Shown piece by piece: positions 28,491 to 36,391 of a stretch of 62,791 nucleotides of DNA (positions are counted from its first letter, which is position 1; every line of letters begins with the position of its first letter). Source of the stretch: Pseudomonas sp. BGI-2. Lineage in GTDB: Bacteria; Pseudomonadota; Gammaproteobacteria; Pseudomonadales; Pseudomonadaceae. The stretch is from positions 1-62,791 of the forward strand of contig NZ_SISB01000038.1 of the NCBI RefSeq assembly GCF_004310295.1, given 5' to 3'. The notes beneath the pieces were generated by a model. It was not told the DNA's origin and did no database searches. It was given only the letters and a program-made list of their open reading frames with translations. Position numbers and translations under genes: made by a program.

Positions 28491-28736
28491 TGTGCACGTC
28501 GCTGCCAATTCAGCGACCGGGACTGGAAACCCCGATTAGTAACAGTGGCGCCAACACGCCTTTCATAACGTATCCTTGCGCACCTTGAATGTGTGCACTC
28601 CGTTATGGCGGCTGTGCGTGGGAGACCTTCGGGTCGACCGGGTCGCCGCTGCCCGGGTTTCCAACCTGCGTACAGCTGCCACCTCTTCGTCCGGAAACCG
28701 AATGGGGCAGCTCCAACTTTTCAGTGGAGTTTCACC
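28491..28736 (+). ncRNA. Candidate structured RNA leader of the DUF6124/DUF3077-type gene
   Basis: A series of strong local helices fills the leader. P1: GTCGCTG/CAGCGAC (28498-28504/28511-28517). P2: CGGG/CCCG (28518-28521/28531-28534). P3: CATAACG/CGTTATG (28564-28570/28601-28607), enclosing TGCGCAC/GTGTGCA (28577-28583/28591-28597). P4: GACC-UUCG-GGTC, a UUCG tetraloop hairpin (28624-28635). P5: AGCTGCC/GGCAGCT (28674-28680/28706-28712), extended inward by TTCG/CGAA. P6: CTCCA/TGGAG (28711-28715/28725-28729), which covers the ribosome-binding site. From memory, very similar leaders precede related genes in other pseudomonads. I cannot match it to a named RNA class. Confidence 0.6.
28711..28729 (+). 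promoter_or_regulatory. Ribosome-binding site held in a hairpin
   Basis: GGAG (28726-28729) is 7 nt before the ATG at 28737 and is the obvious Shine-Dalgarno sequence. It pairs with CTCC in CTCCA (28711-28715). CT/AG (28717-28718/28723-28724) extends the stem after a bulged A. Two bases of the upstream P5 helix (28711-28712) are shared, so P5 and P6 compete at their junction. Confidence 0.6.
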
Positions 28737-29105
28737 ATGAAAAAACCAACACCCAACCCTCCCGAAACAGAAGCCGACGCAACGTCCCCCGACGCCTCCA
28801 TCGACACCCAAAAACGCCCCGACGCCGCCGAACGCGTGCTCGATGACTACCTCAATCCCGCTGCCGAAATCATGGCCACGCCCTACACCCCCAATCAGAT
28901 GTTTTTCGCCAACTCCAAAACCGACACCGAATCCCTGCTGGCCAATGCCAGCGAGTCATTGTCCTCGGCTACGGTCATGCTCGGTGACTTCGCCGCGCTA
29001 CTGGAGGGCACCCATCGCAAGACCCTGCTGGGCATTGCGCAAGTGGTGATGCTGGGAGAGTTGGCGGTGAATCAGGCGTTGGATAACGTTGAGCCGGCAG
29101 GGTAA
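28737..29105 (+). CDS. Small DUF6124/DUF3077-type protein of unknown function
   Basis: 122 aa, no signal peptide or membrane segment. A polar, proline-rich N-terminus (about 1-45) is followed by a helical part with TDTESLLANASESLSSATVMLGDFAALLEGTHRKTLLGIAQVVMLGELAVNQALD, the conserved pattern of a family I recall as common and multicopy in Pseudomonas. The start at 28737 has GGAG 7 nt upstream. The in-frame extension to 28593 runs through the structured leader and is rejected. Function is unknown. Expression is probably controlled by the leader. A terminator follows. Confidence 0.78.
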   Translation: MKKPTPNPPETEADATSPDASIDTQKRPDAAERVLDDYLNPAAEIMATPYTPNQMFFANSKTDTESLLANASESLSSATVMLGDFAALLEGTHRKTLLGIAQVVMLGELAVNQALDNVEPAG

Positions 29106-29130
29106 GTCGCCACGACGGATCGCAAAGAGG

Positions 29131-29168
29131 CAAAAAACGCGGCTCTACGAAGTGCCGCATTTTTTTTT
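29131..29168. terminator. Probable bidirectional terminator
   Basis: The stem GCGGC/GCCGC with an inner CT/AG pair is followed by nine T on the plus strand and preceded by six A, so it can also serve the minus-strand membrane-protein gene that ends at 29202. Confidence 0.75.
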
Positions 29169-29201
29169 AGATAGGCCGAGAACATGTTTCCGAGGAGTCA
29201 A

Positions 29202-29588
29202 CTAAACCAGACCTGCAAATTCGGCCCATCCATAGAGAGCCAGAATGCCGATCAGGAAGCATGCATTCATCCGGTAAGGGATCTCGATCCACCGTCGCAG
29301 ATGTGCTGGGAGTTTCCTGACATCTTCAATCGCGCGAGGATCATCCAGCAAAAGTCGAGAGGGCCGCTTGCGCAGGATCGCAGTGATCAGAGTCAGTCTG
29401 TACCGACGCCCCCAAAAGCCGTCTCCTCTATTCCGGCTGTTACTTTGAACGAGGTGACAGTTTTTGAGATGGGACTCAATTTCTGCCAACTTGAAAAGAA
29501 TGACGTACAACATCATCACGAAGTTGGACAGGAGCATTGTCATTAAAGCAATTGCGATGGCAGCGAACAAAAGTTTCATGTCAATCAT
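29202..29588 (-). CDS. Small membrane protein, probable immunity factor for the adjacent effector
   Basis: 128 aa from MIDMKLLF. Hydrophobic helices are at about residues 4-35 and near the C-terminus (FLIGILALYGWAEFAGLV), with a basic loop between. I do not recognise the family. It starts inside the last codons of the upstream effector-like gene (8-nt overlap; an alternative ATG at 29579 follows the stop), so the two are coupled. Size, topology and position suit an immunity protein against a membrane-acting toxin, as with Tsi4-type proteins. This is inference from context. Confidence 0.6.
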   Translation of the reverse strand: MIDMKLLFAAIAIALMTMLLSNFVMMLYVILFKLAEIESHLKNCHLVQSNSRNRGDGFWGRRYRLTLITAILRKRPSRLLLDDPRAIEDVRKLPAHLRRWIEIPYRMNACFLIGILALYGWAEFAGLV

Positions 29589-30435
29589 GGGTATTTGCTT
29601 CGTAAAGAATCTCACCTACAGAATCGCCAAGTTTTGATCCTGTATTACCTGCAATAGAGGCCGTCGCGCCACTTATGATCAATACACAAATCGCACCGCC
29701 GATTCCTCGTGTTCTCAAAGCAACGCCAGCGCAATACTCCATGGTAATGGGGGCGGTGTAGGTGGTTGCTGCTGCAGTGACTCCAACATTGCCCGCCAGT
29801 TTGCTCCCCTCAATGAATTTAACTTTCTGGCACTGTTCGTCTGTTCCTGTTCGGCACACTTCGTTGATTCGCATGCCTGCGGCGCCCGTTGCCAAGCCGA
29901 TTCCTACATAACCTCCGGCCTGCATAAATTTTGCTGCCCGTGAGACACCTGCGATGTTGGAGGCATACCCGGGTAGTTGTGTCGGCGCTCCTGCCTTGTC
30001 CCAGTGGTGAATTGTTCTGCGACTCGACAATCCCAGAGCTCGCTTGAGTTTAGGATGATCCGCAATTCCGGTTCCTCTGCGTATCAGCGATCCAAGACCG
30101 CTACCAAGCTTCGCAAAAATACGTTTGCGCCGTGCAAAAAATTCTGGAGAGTGAAGATGCCCGTGCTGGCGGTATTGCTGTTGGTGCAGTTCCTCCATAT
30201 CTCGTAGGGCTTTTTTCAAACCTTCCAGATGCTGTGCAACCATATAAGAAGCAACGCCCAGTGAGCCTGCCGATACTTCGACAAACGGCTCAATCACCTC
30301 ATGGTGCTCAACCATGAACGAAGCCTCTTCATCCGTCAGATCCTTAAGCGCTTCATTCACTTTCTCCGCCGCCGCCATCATTTGCGCTTCTTCGCGACGG
30401 CACATGTAGTTGCGCGATTCGCTGAAGATAACCAT
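29581..30435 (-). pseudogene. C-terminal part of a frameshifted effector-like gene (glycine-rich, membrane-active type)
   Basis: 284 aa in the -1 frame relative to the upstream part. Helical segments (ALRDMEELHQQQYRQHGHLHSPEFFARRKRIF) are followed by a hydrophobic glycine/alanine-rich tail with GGYVGIGLATGAAGM and RGIGGAICVLIISGATASIAGNTGSKLGDSVGEIL, the make-up of pore-forming glycine-zipper toxins such as T6SS Tse4. Joining the two frames at GGC-AAA-TGG gives a smooth sequence (...RVSQG-QMVIFSES...), which points to loss of one base. An ATG opens this frame, so separate translation is possible. No VgrG or PAAR gene is in the window. Confidence 0.62.
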
Positions 30436-30971
30436 TTGCCCTGGCTTACCCGTTCACCGAGATGGCGATTGAGCGAGCGGAACTCGCGGCGCAGCACATC
30501 GCTGGGTGTGATTTCGTACAGCGCGCGTTCCAGCGCTTCGAGGGTCATGGGTGTCTCGACGATGTGGAAGCCGGACTCTGCCGGTTTGGGCAGGGTGAAG
30601 GCGTGTTCTTCCACCAGATGCTCTGCCGGTGCTGGCTCGGGTTTAGGTTTGAAGGCGTTCCAGGAGGCTCCGCCGTTATCCGCAGCGACGCGCGGCTTCA
30701 CCATTGCCCAGTCACCGTTACTGACGGCATCGATGAGTTTTCGCTGGTTGGCCCCTTGCATGTAGTTGGAGCGATTGAGGCCCACTGCGTTTAGCAGTTC
30801 GTCGAAGCCTGGCAGATCGTCCGGGCGGTTCAGTGCCTGTCGGAAGTCTTCCATGGCTTGGGAGGTGTCGAGTTCTTGGTCGCGTTGGCCATGGAGTTCA
30901 CTTTTGGGGATGAGTCTGGTCACGTTCGTGTCCCGATCCGTAAAACGGGGGACTTTGGCGAGCAGCCTCAA
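30378..30971 (-). pseudogene. N-terminal part of the frameshifted effector-like gene
   Basis: 197 aa from a TTG at 30971 (MRLLAKVPRF...), without a clear Shine-Dalgarno sequence. No signal peptide. Residues 1-170 resemble the N-terminal domain of a large family of pseudomonad proteins that I recall as one continuous reading frame of about 460 aa. After RVSQG the frame runs into an unrelated tail (KWLSSANR...) and stops at 30378, while the homologous continuation appears in the -1 frame from about 30440. So this is a broken gene, unless a sequencing error or frameshifting restores it. Confidence 0.62.
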
Positions 30972-31129
30972 GTTTGAATGCCGGGTGATTCTGTTTTAGG
31001 CGTAGGGGAAATCCGATTTATCCGCGCGCCACAGGTTAGGCAATAAAGCTGTAGGACGAAGCGGACAATTCGGCGAGAGCATCGGAGATTGCAGAAGAAG
31101 GGCAGGGCAGCAGTAACAAATCCCACAAA

Positions 31130-31165
31130 CGCAAAAACGGCACCCGAAGGTGCCGTTTCTGTTTT
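31130..31165 (-). terminator. Terminator of the nuo operon
   Basis: On the minus strand the stem AAACGGCACC/GGTGCCGTTT, with a UUCG loop, is followed by TTGCG and T-rich sequence, about 25 nt beyond the nuoN stop. Between it and 30971 (31000-31130) no gene or signal was found. Confidence 0.85.
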
Positions 31166-31187
31166 CTGCCGAGTATCGCTTAAGCGA

Positions 31188-32651
31188 TCAACCCGCCAAC
31201 CCCGCCTGCTGAACCAGATTCAGCAACGGCTGCGGATACAGCCCGAGGAAGAACGCCAGTGCGGCGATGGCCAGCAGCATCACACCGCCTGCACGTTGTT
31301 CCCAGTGCAGTTGCGCATCGTGGCGACGCAGGTTCGGCTCGATCAGGAACAGGGTGACCATCACACGCAGGTAGTAGAAGACGCCGATGGCGCTGCCCAG
31401 TACCAGGGAACCGACCAGCCACCATTGGTGCGACTCGACACCGGTGGCGATGATGTAGAACTTGCCGATGAAGCCTGCGGTGAGCGGGATGCCGGCCAGG
31501 GACAGCATCATCACGGTCAGTACGGCGGTCAGGTACGGGCGGCGCCAGAACAGGCCGCGGTATTCGTACAGGGCGTCCGCATCACGGCCGTTGTACGGCG
31601 AGGACATCAGCGTGATCACGCCGAACGCGCCGAGGCTGGTGATCACGTAGGTGACCAGGTACACGCCGATGGCTTCCACGGCCAGACCCTTGCTCGCCAC
31701 CAGGGCGATCAGCAGGTAACCGAAGTGAGCGATGGACGAGTAACCCAACAGACGCTTGAGGTTGCTTTGGGTCAGTGCCAGCAGGTTACCGAACAGGATC
31801 GACGCGATGGCGATGATGGTCAGCACGTCGCTCAGTACACCGCTGCTCGCCGCTGGTGAGATCTGGAACAGACGCACCATGACCGCGAACACGGCCACTT
31901 TCGAAGCGGTAGCCAGGAACGCCGCCACCGGTGCCGGAGCACCTTCGTAAACGTCAGGGGTCCAGAGGTGGAACGGTACCAGCGACAGCTTGAACGCCAG
32001 ACCGATCAGCATCATGCCCAGGCCCAGTTGCGCCAGCGAACTTGGCAGGCCAGTAGCCGCAAGCGCTTGACCGATACCGACGAAGCTCAGGCTGCCGGAG
32101 TCGGCATACAGCAGGGCCATACCGAACAACAGGAACGCGGAACCGGCGGCCGACAGCACCATGTACTTGATACCGGCTTCCAGCGAACGCTTGTTGAAGA
32201 AGGCGTAAGCCACCAGACCGTAAACCGGTACCGAGAGCAGTTCCAGACCGATGAACAACCCGGCCAGGTGCTGCGCGCTGACCAGCACCAGGCCACCGGC
32301 GGCGGCCATCAGAATCAGCAGGTAAAGTTCTTCACGGTTGCCCGGATAACCCGAACCGCCATCGCCGAGGTAGGCGTGGGCGAGGGTCACACAAGCGAGG
32401 GTGGCGACCAGGATCAGCGCCATGTACAGGCAAGCGAAGGTGTCGATCTGCAGCAACGGGGTCACGGCCAGAGGCGCGACTTTCAGGGCTGGCAGGATCG
32501 ACAGCAATGCCAGGTTCAAACCCGCCACGGAAATCAGGAAGGTCTGCGAGTGGTTGCGGCGCCAGGCAATCGCCAGCATCACCACGATGATCGTGGCGCT
32601 GGTGATCAACAACGGCGCAAGCGCGATAAAGTGTTGAGTCGTGAATTCCAT
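31188..32651 (-). CDS. nuoN: NADH-quinone oxidoreductase subunit N
   Basis: 487 aa, a multi-helix antiporter-like subunit that forms part of the proton-pumping arm of complex I in the inner membrane. Family segments include LLSVPVYGLVAYAFFNKRSLEAGIKYMVLSAAGSA, with the conserved Glu and Lys of the proton channel. The start at MEFTTQHFIALAP (32651) matches the family. Upstream in-frame codons to 32714 are inside nuoM. It is the last gene of the operon, 7 nt after nuoM. Confidence 0.95.
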   Translation of the reverse strand: MEFTTQHFIALAPLLITSATIIVVMLAIAWRRNHSQTFLISVAGLNLALLSILPALKVAPLAVTPLLQIDTFACLYMALILVATLACVTLAHAYLGDGGSGYPGNREELYLLILMAAAGGLVLVSAQHLAGLFIGLELLSVPVYGLVAYAFFNKRSLEAGIKYMVLSAAGSAFLLFGMALLYADSGSLSFVGIGQALAATGLPSSLAQLGLGMMLIGLAFKLSLVPFHLWTPDVYEGAPAPVAAFLATASKVAVFAVMVRLFQISPAASSGVLSDVLTIIAIASILFGNLLALTQSNLKRLLGYSSIAHFGYLLIALVASKGLAVEAIGVYLVTYVITSLGAFGVITLMSSPYNGRDADALYEYRGLFWRRPYLTAVLTVMMLSLAGIPLTAGFIGKFYIIATGVESHQWWLVGSLVLGSAIGVFYYLRVMVTLFLIEPNLRRHDAQLHWEQRAGGVMLLAIAALAFFLGLYPQPLLNLVQQAGLAG

Positions 32652-32658
32652 AGCGCTC

Positions 32659-34191
32659 TTACCGGGCCGAAGCGAGTTGAGTGAAGGCGGTGCCGAGCCA
32701 TTGCTGCACGCCATGCATCGTCGCAGCAGAGGTATCGAGGAACGGTTGCGGGTACACGCCGATGTAAATCAGCAATGCCGCCAGACCGACCACCATGATC
32801 AGTTCGCGACCATCCATGCCATGCAACACCGCGTCCGATTTGGATGGGCCGAAGTAGGCACGGTGGATCATGATCAGCGAGTAGACCGAACCGAACACCA
32901 GACCGGACGTCGCGATGATAGTGATCCATGGGGCGCTCGGGAACGAGCCGATCAGGATCAGGAACTCACCGACGAAGTTACCGGTACCCGGCAAGCCCAG
33001 GGACGCGGCTGCGAAGAACAGGCTGATGGCCGGCAGGTAAGCGATCTTCGACCACAGGCCACCCATTTCACGCATGTCGCGGGTGTGGGTGCGCTCGTAC
33101 AACTGACCACTGAGGATAAAGAGTGCCGCGGCCGACAGACCGTGCGCCAGCATCTGCATCACTGCGCCCTGCAGCGCCAGTTGGCTGCCGGAGTAGATGC
33201 CGATCAACACGAAACCCATGTGGGAAACGGAGGAGTAGGCAATCAGACGCTTGATGTCGGTTTGTGCAAAGGCCAGGAACGCACCGTAGAAGATCCCGAT
33301 CAGACCCAGGGTCATGGCGATCGGCGCAAACTCGGCCGAGGCATTCGGGAACAGCGGCAGGGCGAAACGCAGCAGACCGTAAGCCGCCGTTTTCAACAAG
33401 ATACCGGCCAGGTCGACCGAACCCGCCGTCGGCGCCTGGGCGTGAGCATCAGGCAACCAGGAGTGGAACGGCACGACTGGCAACTTGACCGCGAAGGCGA
33501 TGAAGAAGCCGAGCATCAGGATGTACTCGGTGGTCAGCGACATCTTGGTTTTCAACAGATCGGCGTAGTTGAACGTAATCACGCCGGTGTCGTTGAAGTT
33601 GACCAGTACCAGACCCAGGATCGCCACCAACATGATCAGGCCGGAAGCCTGAGTGAAGATGAAGAACTTGGTCGCCGCGTAGATCCGGGTTTTCTTGCCG
33701 TCCGAAGAACTGTGACCCCAGAGCGCGATGAGGAAGTACATCGGCACCAGCATCATTTCCCAGAAGAAGAAGAACATGAACAGGTCGAGGGCGAGGAACA
33801 CGCCGACGACACCGCCCAGGATCCACATCAGGTTCAAGTGGAAGAAGCCAACGTGACGCTGGATCTCTTTCCACGAGCAGAGTACCGAGAGGATACCCAG
33901 CAGACCGGTCAGCAGGATCATCAACAGCGACAGGCCGTCGAGGGCCAGGTGCACGCTGATGCCGAAGCGCTCGATCCAGAGGTGCTTGAACTCAAGCACC
34001 CAGGTCGGATCGGCGCCAGGTGCCGGTGCAAATGAATAATCACCGTGGGCCCACAGCCAGAGGCCGAGAGCGAGTTCCAGGGTCATGGTCAACAGCGCAA
34101 TCCAGCGGGGGAGGGTAGCGCCGAAGCGCTCACCCATCCAGCACAGCAGGCCGCCGATGAAGGGGATCAGGATTAGCCAAGGCAGAATCAT
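32659..34191 (-). CDS. nuoM: NADH-quinone oxidoreductase subunit M
   Basis: 510 aa, about 14 membrane helices, antiporter-like proton-translocating subunit. Conserved regions include FFFWEMMLVPMYFLIALWGH (channel Glu) and VPFHSWLPDAHAQAPTAGSVDLAGILLKTAAYGLLR, with the broken helix and Lys of Mrp-like antiporters. 39 nt downstream of nuoL. Confidence 0.96.
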   Translation of the reverse strand: MILPWLILIPFIGGLLCWMGERFGATLPRWIALLTMTLELALGLWLWAHGDYSFAPAPGADPTWVLEFKHLWIERFGISVHLALDGLSLLMILLTGLLGILSVLCSWKEIQRHVGFFHLNLMWILGGVVGVFLALDLFMFFFFWEMMLVPMYFLIALWGHSSSDGKKTRIYAATKFFIFTQASGLIMLVAILGLVLVNFNDTGVITFNYADLLKTKMSLTTEYILMLGFFIAFAVKLPVVPFHSWLPDAHAQAPTAGSVDLAGILLKTAAYGLLRFALPLFPNASAEFAPIAMTLGLIGIFYGAFLAFAQTDIKRLIAYSSVSHMGFVLIGIYSGSQLALQGAVMQMLAHGLSAAALFILSGQLYERTHTRDMREMGGLWSKIAYLPAISLFFAAASLGLPGTGNFVGEFLILIGSFPSAPWITIIATSGLVFGSVYSLIMIHRAYFGPSKSDAVLHGMDGRELIMVVGLAALLIYIGVYPQPFLDTSAATMHGVQQWLGTAFTQLASAR

Positions 34192-34230
34192 GACGGGCTC
34201 AATTCCTTTCGCAAGTTCGCAAGGTTCATA

Positions 34231-36084
34231 TCAGACCGCTACCAGCACGATGGCGCCGATGACCAGCACGGAGCCGGCAGCCATGGATGCCGCGTACCAA
34301 CGCAGTTGACCGGTTTCGGTACGGCTCAGGGCGGTGTGGCCGCCTTTGGCCATACGCGGGATCAGACCGATAGTCTGGTCGAGCGGGTCTTTGCGCAGTC
34401 CGTGGGTGATCGCAAGGTAGGGCTTGACGAACAGTTTGTCGTAGATCCAGTCGAAGCCCCAGGCAGCGAACCACCAGGCCGAAAGGAAGCGGCCGATGCC
34501 GCTGTTGGCGATTGCAGTGACGAAACGACGCTTGCCGAGGAACAGCAGCGCGGCCAGCAGGATACCGGCCAGGGCGATGGCGCCCGAAGCGATTTCCAGA
34601 CTGTGCTTGGCTTCGCCGCCGGCATGGCCAACGCTTTGTGGCAGCACACCGTGCAGTGGCGGAACGATCATCGCGCCGACGAAGGTCGACAGGACGATCA
34701 GCACCGACAGTGGCAGCCAGTGAGCGATGCCGTGACCGGCGTGTGCTTCGGTCTTCGCTTCACCGTGGAACGCGATGAAGATCAGGCGGAAGGTGTACAG
34801 CGACGTCATGAACGCGCCGACCAGACCTGCGTAAAGCAGACCGTGGTTGCCGCTGGCGAACGCTTCCCAGAGGATTTCGTCCTTGGAGTAGAAGCCTGCG
34901 GTCACCAGAGGAAGGGCAGACAACGCCGCGCCGCCGACGATGAAGCTGGCGTAAGCCAATGGCAGTTTCTTCCACAGGCCGCCCATCTTGAAGATGTTCT
35001 GCTCGTGGTGGCAGGCAACGATCACCGCGCCGGACGCAAGGAACAGCAGCGCTTTGAAGAAGGCGTGGGTCATCAGGTGGAAGATCGCGCCATCCCACGC
35101 GCCAACGCCCAGCGCCAGGAACATGTAGCCGATCTGGCTCATGGTCGAGTAGGCGAGGATACGTTTGATGTCGGTCTGCACCAGTGCGGCAAAACCGGCC
35201 AGCACCAGGGTCACACCACCCACAACGCCAACGAGGTGCAGGATGTCCGGCGCCAACGCAAACAGACCGTGAGTACGGGCGATCAGGTAAACACCGGCGG
35301 TCACCATGGTTGCGGCGTGGATCAGTGCCGAAACCGGAGTAGGACCGGCCATCGCATCCGCCAGCCAGGTTTGCAGCGGCAGTTGTGCGGATTTACCGAC
35401 AGCGCCGCCCAGCAGCATCAGGGTGGCCATGACCATCCAGAAGTCGCCGGCCTGGAATTTCTGCGGTGCCAGCACCAGCAGTTCCTGGATATTCAGCGTG
35501 CCCAGTTGTGCGAACAGGATGAACAGGCCGATGGCCATGAACACGTCGCCGATACGGGTGACGATGAAGGCTTTCAGTGCCGCGTTACCGTTGTTGCGGT
35601 TGCTGTAGTAGAAACCGATCAACAGGTACGAGCACAGGCCCACGCCTTCCCAGCCGAAGTACAGGAACAACAGGTTATCGCCCAGCACCAGGAACAGCAT
35701 GCTGGCGATAAACAGGTTGGTGTAGGCGAAGAAGCGCGAGTAACCGGCTTCACCGCGCATGTACCAGGACGCGAACAGGTGGATCAGGAAGCCGACGCCG
35801 ACGACTACACCGAGCATGGTCAGGGAAAGACCATCCAGGTACAGCGCGAAGTTCGGCGTAAAGCCTTCCACCGCCATCCACTGCCACAACACCTGGGTGT
35901 AGTGACCGCCTTCAGGTGGCGCAACGTTGAATTGCCAGATCACATAAGCCGTGACGATGGCAGACAAGCCAATGGAGCCGACGCCAATCAGCGCCGACAG
36001 GTTTTCCGAAAAGCGGCCGCGTGAGAACGACAGCAGCAGGAAACCTATGAGAGGGAATACGAAAGTCAGATAGAGAAGATTCAT
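34231..36084 (-). CDS. nuoL: NADH-quinone oxidoreductase subunit L
   Basis: 617 aa, the largest antiporter-like subunit, with about 16 helices and a long C-terminal lateral helix that runs along the membrane arm. FYFGWEGVGLCSYLLIGFYY and LPLQTWLADAMAGPTPVSALIHAATMVTAGVYL are characteristic. Its start overlaps the nuoK stop by 4 nt. Confidence 0.96.
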   Translation of the reverse strand: MNLLYLTFVFPLIGFLLLSFSRGRFSENLSALIGVGSIGLSAIVTAYVIWQFNVAPPEGGHYTQVLWQWMAVEGFTPNFALYLDGLSLTMLGVVVGVGFLIHLFASWYMRGEAGYSRFFAYTNLFIASMLFLVLGDNLLFLYFGWEGVGLCSYLLIGFYYSNRNNGNAALKAFIVTRIGDVFMAIGLFILFAQLGTLNIQELLVLAPQKFQAGDFWMVMATLMLLGGAVGKSAQLPLQTWLADAMAGPTPVSALIHAATMVTAGVYLIARTHGLFALAPDILHLVGVVGGVTLVLAGFAALVQTDIKRILAYSTMSQIGYMFLALGVGAWDGAIFHLMTHAFFKALLFLASGAVIVACHHEQNIFKMGGLWKKLPLAYASFIVGGAALSALPLVTAGFYSKDEILWEAFASGNHGLLYAGLVGAFMTSLYTFRLIFIAFHGEAKTEAHAGHGIAHWLPLSVLIVLSTFVGAMIVPPLHGVLPQSVGHAGGEAKHSLEIASGAIALAGILLAALLFLGKRRFVTAIANSGIGRFLSAWWFAAWGFDWIYDKLFVKPYLAITHGLRKDPLDQTIGLIPRMAKGGHTALSRTETGQLRWYAASMAAGSVLVIGAIVLVAV

Positions 36085-36389
36085 CCGCGCATCTCGCTGG
36101 CAGCGTCGATATCGAGAGTGTGGAAGCGGCGATACAGCTGCAACAGAATCGCCAGGCCAATACTGGCCTCGGCGGCTGCCAGGCTGATCACCAGGATGAA
36201 CATGATCTGTCCATCCGGCTGACCCCAGCGGCTACCGGCAACGATGAACGCCAGTGCGGAGGCATTCATCATGATCTCCAGGCTCATCAGCACGAAGAGA
36301 ATGTTGCGGCGGACCATCAGGCCGACCAGACCGAGGCAGAACAGGATGCCGGCAACGGCGAGTCCATGCTCGAGAGGGATAGCAGGCAT
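36081..36389 (-). CDS. nuoK: NADH-quinone oxidoreductase subunit K
   Basis: 102 aa with three membrane helices. The conserved membrane glutamates are in LMSLEIMMNASALAF and AAAEASIGLAIL, which carry the central proton path. The start at MPAIPLEHG (36389) is preferred over an ATG two codons earlier (36395) because family members begin there. The earlier ATG overlaps the nuoJ stop. Confidence 0.94.
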   Translation of the reverse strand: MPAIPLEHGLAVAGILFCLGLVGLMVRRNILFVLMSLEIMMNASALAFIVAGSRWGQPDGQIMFILVISLAAAEASIGLAILLQLYRRFHTLDIDAASEMRG

Positions 36390-36391
36390 CG

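Larger units (their letters stand above)
28211..28736. other. Gene-free stretch between the toxin and the DUF6124-type gene
   Basis: 526 bp. The left part (28211-28490) should hold the higBA promoter (minus strand) and a promoter for the downstream gene, but no convincing -35/-10 pair was fixed. A perfect 10-bp palindrome, CGGACGTCCG, lies at 28471-28480. The right part is the structured leader listed separately. Confidence 0.7.

Noticed and set aside
28452..28568. Possible 38-aa leader peptide in the structured leader
   Set aside because: It has no clear ribosome-binding site, and the sequence is better explained by the RNA helices. A coding role would need codon-type substitution patterns in homologues.
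28563..28811. 82-aa minus-strand frame across the structured leader
   Set aside because: It overlaps the leader and the real gene. Its existence follows from the conserved RNA sequence, and its composition is not protein-like.
31089..31859. 256-aa plus-strand frame over the nuo terminator and nuoN
   Set aside because: It begins in the terminator region and runs antisense to nuoN, with no family features.
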